This document shows positions 1 to 5,283 of a DNA stretch of 5,283 nucleotides, in pieces. The stretch comes from a bacterium. GTDB taxonomy: Bacteria; Hydrogenedentota; Hydrogenedentia; Hydrogenedentiales; SLHB01. Positions within the stretch are counted from its first letter, which is position 1. Every line of letters begins with the position of its first letter. The notes below the pieces were generated by a model. It was not told the DNA's origin and made no database searches. It saw only the letters and a list, made by a program, of their open reading frames with translations. Position numbers and translations under genes: made by a program. The DNA lies in NCBI GenBank assembly GCA_024231375.1, contig JAAEQP010000753.1, positions 1 to 5,283 of the forward strand. The letters are read 5' to 3'.

Positions 1-21
1 GGCGAACTGACCTCCTGCACA

Positions 22-37
22 TGCATCCTGGGATGCA
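22..37. promoter_or_regulatory. 16-bp palindrome upstream of the pseudopilin gene (possible operator)
   Basis: Two perfect 7-bp arms, TGCATCC (22-28) and GGATGCA (31-37), are separated by 2 bp and end 12 bp before the start codon at 50. The symmetry would suit a dimeric repressor site overlapping the leader, or a very tight RNA hairpin just ahead of the ribosome-binding site. With a 2-nt spacer a stable RNA hairpin would have to open its closing pairs, so a DNA site is a little more likely. No promoter can be placed, because only 49 bp of upstream sequence are present. Function is inference. Confidence 0.3.
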
Positions 38-49
38 CAGAAAGGCTAT

Positions 50-961
50 ATGCAGTACCGTCTGAACCAAAACGCAAATCTGCGTGGATTCACGCTCATC
101 GAACTGCTGGTCGTCATCGCGATCATCGGTATTCTCGCGGCCATCCTGCTCCCCGCGCTGAGCCGGGCGCGCGAGGCGGCGAGGCGCGCCAGTTGCCAGA
201 ACAACCTCAAGCAGATGGGCTTGGTCTTGAAGATGTTCGCTGGCGAGAGTAAGGACGGGAGTTGGCCGACCCAGCTCAAACGGACGGGCGCCGCATGCGA
301 AAGCGTGGCCATGACCAACTTCTTTGACGGTCCTTCCGTGTATCCCGAATACCTCACGGACGTGGGCATCATGATCTGCCCGTCCGACCCCGAAGCGACG
401 ACCCTTGACGACCCCTTCTCCGTGAACGGCGTCGTGCAGCCGTGCCTGTTCACGAGCCTGTCCTACAACTACTGGGGATACGCCATCACACCCGATCACT
501 ACCTGGTTGCCGGAGGCGACGACAACGCCTATCCCGCGGACGACGCCATCGATCTCACGGGATGGATCGAGGTGATGTCGGCCATCTACATCCCCGCCTT
601 CTCCATCGCGGTGGAAGATGCCGACAGCCTGTACGAAGACGATCTCCCCTACACCGACAGCGAAGGAATCGACCAGACCGTGTACCGCTTGCGGGAAGGA
701 ATCGAGCGGTTCCTCATCAGCGACATCAACAATCCTGCCGCCACGGCCCAATCACAAAGCGAATTGGCCGTATTGTGGGACCAGGTCGCCACGTCCCTCT
801 TCACACACGACGGTAACGGCATCGACTTCAACCACCCGCCTGCCGGCGGCAACGTGCTCTTCATGGACGGCCACGTCGAGTTCCTGCAACTCTCCAGCCG
901 CTTCCCCATCAGCAACGCCTGGATCAAACTGATGGAGGAACTCGCGAGCTTCGTTCCCTAG
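50..961 (+). CDS. Prepilin-like protein with N-terminal methylation motif and H-X9-DG-type C-terminal motif
   Basis: A 303-aa type IV pilin/type II secretion pseudopilin-like protein. A short leader of 13 residues ends in Gly13. Then come Phe14 and Glu18 (the +5 Glu) and a hydrophobic helix at about 19-36, the classic prepilin-peptidase recognition site ([19 protein letters not shown]). Residues 37-62 continue as the charged amphipathic half of the pilin N-terminal helix (Arg-rich, then CQNNLKQMG). The C-terminal domain has a CPSD segment at 110-113, a YNYWGY segment at 139-144 and the family signature [17 protein letters not shown] at 262-278. Proteins of this kind are processed at the inner membrane and assemble into, or associate with, pilus-like or secretion fibres; dozens of copies per genome are common in PVC-type bacteria, and individual roles are mostly unknown. 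The globular part is very acidic. The His-to-DG spacing is 10 residues, not the usual 9. The start at 50 is supported by AGAAAGG at 39-45 and by the correct leader length. The gene stands alone on this strand, convergent with the minus-strand genes. Confidence 0.93.
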   Translation: MQYRLNQNANLRGFTLIELLVVIAIIGILAAILLPALSRAREAARRASCQNNLKQMGLVLKMFAGESKDGSWPTQLKRTGAACESVAMTNFFDGPSVYPEYLTDVGIMICPSDPEATTLDDPFSVNGVVQPCLFTSLSYNYWGYAITPDHYLVAGGDDNAYPADDAIDLTGWIEVMSAIYIPAFSIAVEDADSLYEDDLPYTDSEGIDQTVYRLREGIERFLISDINNPAATAQSQSELAVLWDQVATSLFTHDGNGIDFNHPPAGGNVLFMDGHVEFLQLSSRFPISNAWIKLMEELASFVP

Positions 962-1020
962 AGTCGCCGAGCAGCGTTCCGTCTATCCATCGCGCGCCCC
1001 GGTGAGGCTCGCCCCCTTGC

Positions 1021-1098
1021 CTACAAAAAGAACGACAGCAACTGGTTTCCAAACAGGTACGCGGCCATGACGACCATGGTGAGCACTACGACAAGCAT
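1021..1098 (-). CDS. Hypothetical 25-aa hydrophobic (single membrane helix) peptide
   Basis: A short reading frame of 25 codons, ATG at 1098 to TAG at 1021. The product starts MLVVVLTMVVMAAYLFG and ends NQLLSFFL. It has no charged side chain at all, and is nearly all aliphatic or aromatic, so it would span a membrane once. A good Shine-Dalgarno sequence, AAAGGA (1105-1110), lies 6 nt before the ATG. A potential hairpin (1114-1136) lies immediately further upstream. It follows the 72-aa gene on the same strand by 120 nt. I do not recognise a family; subunits such as KdpF or CydX are similar in size and hydrophobicity, but their partner genes are absent. Alternatives are a type I toxin-like peptide or a chance frame in intergenic DNA. 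The main support is the combination of ribosome-binding site and composition. Confidence 0.45.
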   Translation of the reverse strand: MLVVVLTMVVMAAYLFGNQLLSFFL

Positions 1099-1113
1099 GA
1101 TTCATCCTTTCAT

Positions 1114-1136
1114 GCGCCGACACGGCTGTCCGGCGC
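1114..1136 (-). other. Inverted repeat / potential RNA hairpin ahead of the 25-aa frame
   Basis: On the minus strand GCGCCG-G-ACA, loop GCCG, TGT-CGGCGC forms a 9-bp stem with one bulged base. It ends about 3 nt before the Shine-Dalgarno sequence of the 25-aa frame, so if transcribed it would sit in the leader of that frame. There is no T-run, so it is not an ordinary intrinsic terminator in this direction. Confidence 0.4.
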
Positions 1137-1176
1137 GGGTTGACGGAATCCGAGCGATAGCGGGACACACCGAAGC

Positions 1177-1205
1177 CGGGACGGCGCGCACACCGCACCG
1201 TCCCG
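1177..1205 (-). other. Strong GC-rich inverted repeat / RNA hairpin behind the 72-aa gene
   Basis: In minus-strand RNA the arms GGGACGGTGCG and CGCGCCGTCCC pair over 11 positions (one G-U) around a 5-nt loop, with one more C-G pair outside. The hairpin begins 13 nt after the stop codon of the 72-aa gene. No T-tract follows, so it is not a standard intrinsic terminator; it could be a 3' stabilising stem, a pause or processing site. A further GTCCCGC copy downstream (complement at about 1161-1167) could compete for the left arm GCGGGAC, giving a weaker alternative fold. Confidence 0.45.
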
Positions 1206-1218
1206 CCGAGAAGGTCAG

Positions 1219-1437
1219 CTAGATCGCGCCCTTCTGGGCGATATCGAAGCCGAACATCGCACCCATCTGCCCAAGCAGACTTGTCGCGAAGGACAGGACC
1301 GACAGGATCTGCTGTCCCTGGCCGAGCAGGATGGACGGGGTATTCAGCAGCGACTGAAAGAGTCCGACAAACTGCAGAATGGGTTCAAGCTGGGCCGCCG
1401 CGGGGCGTTCACTGGACACGGTCTTGATGTGGGTCAT
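1219..1437 (-). CDS. Hypothetical small protein, 72 aa, Gln-rich amphipathic/hydrophobic
   Basis: A 72-codon gene, ATG at 1437 to TAG at 1219, with a strong Shine-Dalgarno site AGGAGA (1443-1448) placed 5 nt before the start. Codon third positions are mostly G or C, as in the neighbouring real genes, which supports coding. The first 18 residues are polar (MTHIKTVSSERPAAAQLE). Residues about 19-65 are rich in Leu, Ile, Phe, Gly, Ser and Gln and would form one or two amphipathic or weakly transmembrane helices with small-residue spacing (GLFQSLLN, SILLGQGQQ, SLLGQMGAMFG). There is no Sec signal peptide, cysteine or lipobox. I do not recognise a family. It lies on the same strand as the outer-membrane protein gene, 142 nt beyond its stop, but a repeat and possible terminator sit between them, so it may be its own transcript with the 25-aa frame. 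Confidence 0.7.
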   Translation of the reverse strand: MTHIKTVSSERPAAAQLEPILQFVGLFQSLLNTPSILLGQGQQILSVLSFATSLLGQMGAMFGFDIAQKGAI

Positions 1438-1516
1438 GGTTCTCTCCTGGCTACGTTTCGCTATGCGGCCGGCCCATCCGGCCCGGCTGCGATTCCCAAT
1501 ACTCTCACGGCACGCC
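1438..1516. other. Intergenic leader of the 72-aa gene, GC-rich, no clear promoter
   Basis: This stretch holds the ribosome-binding site of the 72-aa gene and a GC-rich block at about 1466-1486 with two copies of CCGGCCC separated by AT, plus overlapping GGCCGGCC symmetry. I looked for a sigma-70-type promoter reading leftward; the possible hexamers TTGGGA and CATAGC are about 28 bp apart, too far, so none is called. Confidence 0.4.
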
Positions 1517-1579
1517 GCAAAAAGGGGACAGACACGTCTCGCTCGAAGACTCGCTCGCTTGAGTCAGTCCCCTTCTTGC
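1517..1579. repeat. Long imperfect inverted repeat, REP/RAYT-type element, possible terminator of the operon
   Basis: The left arm (1517-1533) reads GCAAAAAGGGGACAGAC and the right arm (1563-1579) is its inverse with 15 of 17 positions matching. The 29-nt interior carries an 8-bp direct repeat, CTCGCTCG, at 1538-1545 and 1550-1557. The right arm abuts the stop codon of the outer-membrane protein gene. From memory, AAAAGGGGACAGACAC-type ends recur as interspersed palindromes in many environmental bacterial genomes, often with REP-associated tyrosine (Y1/RAYT) transposases; no transposase is present here. Read leftward, the GGGGAC/GTCCCC stem is followed by TTTTT, so it could also terminate the operon transcript, and the A-tract would let it work both ways. 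Classification as REP is inference from the motif. Confidence 0.55.
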
Positions 1580-2983
1580 TTAGAAATAGATCACCGTCGA
1601 TACAAGTAGACGGTGCTGGTACACGTCTTCGTTCCATCCTTCGATGCCGCGGATGAAATCGGAGTTCACGTCGTGGCCGTACCGGAACTGGTAGGCCACG
1701 TCGATGTTCACCCGGTTGTGCGTAAGCAGCCCTGCGCCGAGGGCCAGGCCCCAGAAGTTGTCCGGCTCGTGGGACGCGGGTTCCTGGTCGTAGAACACGC
1801 CGCCGCGCAGGCTCCACAGACGTTTGAGATCCTGACCCGCGTCTTTCGGGATGAACACATACTCCGTGCCCAGCCGGACGGTGTAGGTCGGCTCGAACCG
1901 TGGCGCGAACCAGATGGCGTCGAAGTTGCCCGCGTTGACGAGCGAAATCTTGTTGCCGTTCCGGCCTTTGTACCAGAAATCGCTCCATTCCGTACGCGAC
2001 ACGTCGCACGACAAGGTCCACCGGTCGTTCACGCGGCATCCCACGCCCAAGGCGATGGTGGCCGGGAACCGGATCTTGCGCGGTTCCTTCGACACCGAGG
2101 GCACTATGGAGAACGGGTTTTGGGTCGACTGACCGATAAATGAGAATCGGTTCGTAGATGTCTCGCTACGGAAGTTGGCTTTGGCGGTCCAACTGCTGTC
2201 GTACCGCGCGCCCACGCTCCACCGGTCGTTGATGCTCCACAACACGCCCAGGGTCACGTTTTCGCCGTGGACGTCTTCGTACTCTTCCTTGCTCTTCGTG
2301 GTGGTGAGGTATGTCCCGCCCAGGGTGCGCGTGAACGTGGTGGTGTCGATTTCCTGTTCCCAGCCGTTTTCGTTTAGAAAGGTGCTCCGCCAGAAGTTCA
2401 CCGCCACACCCACGGACAACCGCTTCGTCACCTCAATAGCGAAAGCGGGCGAGATGGCGCTGAGCGCGCCCTCCTGCTCGAAATCCATGTTCATGAAGTT
2501 GTTGATCACGGAGCCGCTGGACACGCTGGACAGGTTGTATTCCAGGTCAAAGGACCGCGAAAAATCGTACTTGTGCTGGTAGTACACACCCACGACCGCG
2601 TTGCGGTCGAAGATGAGTTCCGGCAGGGGCCACGTGAAACTGAGGAAGTTCAGGTCGAGGTTGTGATCGCTGTGCCACGAATCCACCTCGTCGTGGTCAT
2701 TCGCCGAGAATTCTTCCCACAGGCCGTTGTATGCGCCTACCACCGCCACCTCGGGCCGTTCCAGTTGCACCAGGCCCGCCGGGTTCCACGACGCCGCCGT
2801 GGCGTCGTCGGCCACCGCCACGAAGGCGTCGCCCATACCCGCTGCGCGTGCGCCCGACCCCACTGGGCTGGGTGACACCGAGATCTCCAATTCCTGGGCG
2901 CCAGCGGCCATACACGCCGCTGCCAAGAGGCCGGCCACGACACGCGTGCGGACCCCCGATGAGAACCTACTTTGTGACCACAT
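1580..2983 (-). CDS. Outer-membrane beta-barrel protein, FadL/OmpP1/TodX-like (UPF0164/PorV-like)
   Basis: A 467-aa complete gene. The N-terminus carries a Sec signal peptide: basic region with Arg6, Arg12 and Arg14, hydrophobic stretch about 15-27, likely cleavage after AGA at 27-29. The mature start has the family hallmark: small-residue GSGARAAGMGDAF (42-54), then VADDATAASWNPAGL (57-71), the N-terminal hatch-like signature of FadL/OmpP1 and PorV relatives. Alternating strands fill the rest, including FPATIALGVGCRVNDRW (306-322), TEWSDF (331-336) and LRGGVFYDQEP (392-402) near the C-terminus, and the protein ends in VIYF, the terminal Phe used for barrel insertion by the BAM machinery. FadL relatives move hydrophobic substrates; PorV relatives act in protein export. 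The sequence alone does not separate these. Its start overlaps the upstream gene by 17 nt, with a ribosome-binding site AGGGGG (2987-2992) inside that gene, so expression is likely coupled. A lipobox at Cys24 is poor (Ala at -3). Confidence 0.88.
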   Translation of the reverse strand: MWSQSRFSSGVRTRVVAGLLAAACMAAGAQELEISVSPSPVGSGARAAGMGDAFVAVADDATAASWNPAGLVQLERPEVAVVGAYNGLWEEFSANDHDEVDSWHSDHNLDLNFLSFTWPLPELIFDRNAVVGVYYQHKYDFSRSFDLEYNLSSVSSGSVINNFMNMDFEQEGALSAISPAFAIEVTKRLSVGVAVNFWRSTFLNENGWEQEIDTTTFTRTLGGTYLTTTKSKEEYEDVHGENVTLGVLWSINDRWSVGARYDSSWTAKANFRSETSTNRFSFIGQSTQNPFSIVPSVSKEPRKIRFPATIALGVGCRVNDRWTLSCDVSRTEWSDFWYKGRNGNKISLVNAGNFDAIWFAPRFEPTYTVRLGTEYVFIPKDAGQDLKRLWSLRGGVFYDQEPASHEPDNFWGLALGAGLLTHNRVNIDVAYQFRYGHDVNSDFIRGIEGWNEDVYQHRLLVSTVIYF

Positions 2984-5283
2984 AATCCCCCTGCTTCATC
3001 GTTACGGAAGCCGCCCCGCCGCGCACACTCACGAGCTGCGCGGTACTGGTGTCCGATCCCACCTGCCGCACCACGGCTTCCCCCAGAACTTCGATCTTCG
3101 GACCAATCACCTGATTCGTGATGGGATCGACGATGTCCCCATTATAACGAAACACAATGCACTTCGTCGCTTCGCGAACGCCATCGTTCTCGGCCAGAGT
3201 CGATTCAATGGCGTCCTTCAACCGGATCGTCCCCTGCGCGCCTGTCGGCGCCTTGAATCGCGCCATCAGCGCCCGGGCAAGCTTCGTTCCCAAGGTGCGC
3301 AGATCGCCGGACCCGCCGAAGGACCCCGTCACGTTGGCGGTGGACACCACCTCTGTCGTCTGCGTATCGACAACGCGCGCTTCGAGCGTCAACGTCGTCC
3401 CCCGCAGCACCGCGCGCCCGCCCACGAGCAGGTCCGCGCCGTAGACTTGAGGTTTCGCGTTCTCCGGTTCTTCCCCGGCCAGGAGTGCGGTTACCTGCTG
3501 CTCGGTCAGCAGCAGGTCAAGGGCGTCCCGGTCCGTAACAGTGACGTTCTTGAGAGCGGTCAACTCACGCTTGATCGCGTCCACTACAATCGCCGCATCC
3601 TCCGGGCCCAGCGCGCCGTCTTTCGTCCACGAATCCGCGGCCACAGCCGCCCGAAGCGCCATTCGCGGAATCTTAACCGTGTCCTTGCCAGTGAACCGGA
3701 TCACGCGCCCTTGCACGCGCGGAAACTCCTGTACCACGCGGAGCGACAGGTCTCGCAGAAGCGCCTCCAGTTCGTCCAGCGAATCGGCCTTGCCCGCCAC
3801 GTCGATGCGGGCCAAGTGCATGGCCGTCTCCACGCTAAGCGCTTCCAACACGATCTCGATGGATTCCGAATCCCGCCGCACACGGCCAATAACCATAATC
3901 TCGGCGGGCATGTGTTTGCCAAGCGCCACCCGCCCCTCGCGCGTACTGAGCGCCGCGCTCAACAGTTGCTCCGTCACCACGTCCGCGAACAGATCCCGGT
4001 CCACCATGTGAAACCGCTGCCGCTCATCGAGGCCCGCCGCGAGCCCGTCGACGATGAACGCCGCCTCACTCTCCAGGGTCGGACTGTTGCCGCGCCACAC
4101 CGTGCCCAGGATCGCCATGTTCAGCAGGCTCGCCCGGTCTTCCACCGCCGTGGTGGCCCGGTGGACCGTCAACGATTCCGTGAGTGCATCCTTCTGCCCG
4201 ACGCGGAGGCTCGCCTCGAACGCGTTGGGTCCCATCTGCAGGGGCACTCTGCGGCTCAGGGTCTGAAACGACCGCCCCGGAATCGTCTTCATGCCCTCGT
4301 CGTTCAGCAAGACCTGGTCCGCGCCCTCTTCCGAGAACACATCCACCGCCACCACAATCTCGTCCATGAAGAACCGCTGTCCGTCGCGGAGATTGGCGAA
4401 CCGGACCAGCGTCCCATCCTCGGCCTCCGCGCGGGCCAGCATCCACGGTGCGCCGTCGCGCATCAGCAAGATGAAGCCGTCGCCCAAGTCCACGGCCTCC
4501 TCAGACACGCGAGCGAAGACAAAGTCGCCCTCGTGAGAGGCCAACTCCACGGCCTGAGGCGACACGACCCCGCGGGTCACGTTGCCTTTCCCGTCCACAC
4601 ATTCGTAGGGCACCGGCGCGGCTTGCCCGGAAAGCGCCACGTCGGCGCGGAACGATGCCACGCCCTTGTCGCCAGGCGTCAGCGCCACCGCCCGATCCGC
4701 CACGGTCAGGGACTTCACGCCACTGGGGTCGTAGGCCACGCCCGCAACAGTCCCCGGCAGCGTCACCGGTTGGTCGAAACTCACCGCGGGACCGTCGATA
4801 TCCGACGCCAGCCGAATCTCTTCCTCGGTCGTTCTGCCCACAATGTCCGTCGCCGCCACGAGAACCGTGGTCTCGCCGGGCGTCAACGTGATGGGATGCG
4901 TGAACTGCACCTCAGGCGCCGAAGCTTCGAGGAGCACCTGCTCGCCGTTTACGGTTACACGCTCTATGAACGTGTCATCACGCGCGGTCCCGCGGATGCT
5001 GCGCCGAAGATCGCCGCCACCGGCATCCGCCAGTTGCACGTCCACGGAGGGCGCCGACGTGTCGGCGGCGGTCGCTTCCACCAGCGAACGCCGCGCGCGC
5101 GTCAGGTAGTACGCGGCCCGCGCGGAGTACTGCTGATTGAGGCTCAACTCCAACTCGGTGACGGCAGGTTTCCATTGGTCCTTGTAGTAGAGCACGACGC
5201 CCAATTCCCGGTGAGGAAAGTACTCGGGCAAGAAATGCATGCCGTACGTCCGCGTCCAGAGCTGGTCGTCCGGCCGACCCGCC
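2967..5283 (-). CDS. Multi-domain CsgG/FlgO-FlgT-like protein with TPR and Ig-like domains (5' end outside window)
   Basis: Partial: the frame stays open to the window edge. The first ATG inside (5240) has no ribosome-binding site, and the 14 codons before it (ending DQLWTRTYG) flow into the same helix, so the true start lies beyond 5283. Numbering from Met at 5240 (757 residues): TPR-like helices about 1-52 (FPHRELGVVLYYKDQWKPAV); Ig-like domains about 78-147, 150-232 and 282-361, with typical vNGe, L-x-PGET and AATDIVGR turns in the first; a first CsgG/FlgO-like alpha/beta domain about 369-516 (VDRDLFADVVTEQ at 413-425); a second about 522-668 (TDRDALDLLLTEQ at 569-581); a FlgT-C-like end about 670-757 (IVDPITNQVIGPKIEVLGEA at 703-722). 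CsgG makes an outer-membrane secretion pore, and FlgO/FlgT are outer-membrane or periplasmic flagellar-ring proteins; which role applies is unknown. It probably acts in the periplasm or at the outer membrane, with the signal sequence or lipobox outside the window. It is the upstream partner of the beta-barrel gene (17-nt overlap). Confidence 0.82.
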   Translation of the reverse strand, partial: AGRPDDQLWTRTYGMHFLPEYFPHRELGVVLYYKDQWKPAVTELELSLNQQYSARAAYYLTRARRSLVEATAADTSAPSVDVQLADAGGGDLRRSIRGTARDDTFIERVTVNGEQVLLEASAPEVQFTHPITLTPGETTVLVAATDIVGRTTEEEIRLASDIDGPAVSFDQPVTLPGTVAGVAYDPSGVKSLTVADRAVALTPGDKGVASFRADVALSGQAAPVPYECVDGKGNVTRGVVSPQAVELASHEGDFVFARVSEEAVDLGDGFILLMRDGAPWMLARAEAEDGTLVRFANLRDGQRFFMDEIVVAVDVFSEEGADQVLLNDEGMKTIPGRSFQTLSRRVPLQMGPNAFEASLRVGQKDALTESLTVHRATTAVEDRASLLNMAILGTVWRGNSPTLESEAAFIVDGLAAGLDERQRFHMVDRDLFADVVTEQLLSAALSTREGRVALGKHMPAEIMVIGRVRRDSESIEIVLEALSVETAMHLARIDVAGKADSLDELEALLRDLSLRVVQEFPRVQGRVIRFTGKDTVKIPRMALRAAVAADSWTKDGALGPEDAAIVVDAIKRELTALKNVTVTDRDALDLLLTEQQVTALLAGEEPENAKPQVYGADLLVGGRAVLRGTTLTLEARVVDTQTTEVVSTANVTGSFGGSGDLRTLGTKLARALMARFKAPTGAQGTIRLKDAIESTLAENDGVREATKCIVFRYNGDIVDPITNQVIGPKIEVLGEAVVRQVGSDTSTAQLVSVRGGAASVTMKQGDYVVTK
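2987..2992 (-). promoter_or_regulatory. Ribosome-binding site of the beta-barrel gene inside the upstream gene
   Basis: AGGGGG on the minus strand lies 3 nt before ATG at 2983 and within the last codons of the CsgG-like gene. The spacing is short but fixes this start, and the overlapping arrangement favours translation by ribosomes finishing the upstream gene. Confidence 0.55.

Noticed and set aside
962..1020. Terminator for the pseudopilin gene in the convergent gap
   Set aside because: I see no stem followed by a T-run on either strand in these 59 bp; if termination occurs here it is not of the simple intrinsic type.
983..1198. 71-codon minus-strand frame across the small-gene gap
   Set aside because: No ribosome-binding site, Arg-rich composition typical of a GC-rich shadow frame, and it covers the hairpin region and the 25-aa frame in another phase.
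1461..2039. 192-codon minus-strand frame overlapping the barrel gene
   Set aside because: Arg/Pro/Gly-rich out-of-frame translation of the barrel gene, which itself has a signal peptide, family motifs and a terminal Phe.
2912..2923. Lipobox-like LAAAC (residues 20-24) in the barrel protein
   Set aside because: Ala at -3 is a poor lipobox, and a normal signal peptidase I site (AGA then Gln) follows a few residues later; a FadL-like barrel is not expected to be lipidated.
3541..4011. 156-codon plus-strand frame opposite the CsgG-like gene
   Set aside because: Ser/Arg/Thr-rich antisense shadow of a gene with clear domains; no ribosome-binding site or recognisable motif.
1..5283. CRISPR array, tRNA, rRNA, integrase or transposase gene
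   Set aside because: No regularly spaced repeats, tRNA-like cloverleaf, rRNA-like sequence or recombinase motif was noticed; the only mobile-type signal is the palindrome at 1517-1579.

Overview
The window (GC-rich, about 60% by eye) looks like chromosomal DNA of a Gram-negative bacterium. The outer-membrane beta-barrel gene and the CsgG/FlgT-like periplasmic gene point to an outer membrane. The pseudopilin, with its N-terminal methylation signal and a C-terminal H-X9-DG-like motif, is of a class greatly expanded in the PVC superphylum (Planctomycetes, Verrucomicrobia, Lentisphaerae) and in phyla such as Hydrogenedentes. The phylum assignment is inference from gene families only.

Layout: (i) 50-961 (+) is one complete prepilin-like gene, preceded at 22-37 by a 16-bp palindrome. 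(ii) 962-1580 is a small-gene and repeat zone. It holds two minus-strand short genes with good Shine-Dalgarno sites (72 aa at 1219-1437; 25 aa at 1021-1098, too short for normal gene callers), two RNA-hairpin-capable inverted repeats between them, and a long imperfect inverted repeat of REP/RAYT appearance at 1517-1579, directly behind the stop codon of the next gene. (iii) 1580-2983 (-) encodes a 467-aa FadL/OmpP1/TodX-like outer-membrane beta-barrel with signal peptide and terminal Phe. (iv) 2967-5283 (-) encodes the C-terminal 771 residues of a large multi-domain protein whose start lies beyond the window: TPR-like segment, three Ig-like domains, two CsgG/FlgO-like domains in tandem and a FlgT-C-like end.

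Genes iii and iv overlap by 17 nt and are almost certainly one operon, transcribed leftward. A CsgG/FlgO/FlgT-type protein coupled to a beta-barrel suggests a shared job at the outer membrane (export, assembly or anchoring), but the substrate is not visible here. The pseudopilin converges on this operon and has no evident functional link to it. The most unusual material is the tandem CsgG-like architecture with its coupled barrel, and the two unrecognised small hydrophobic peptides in the structured intergenic zone.
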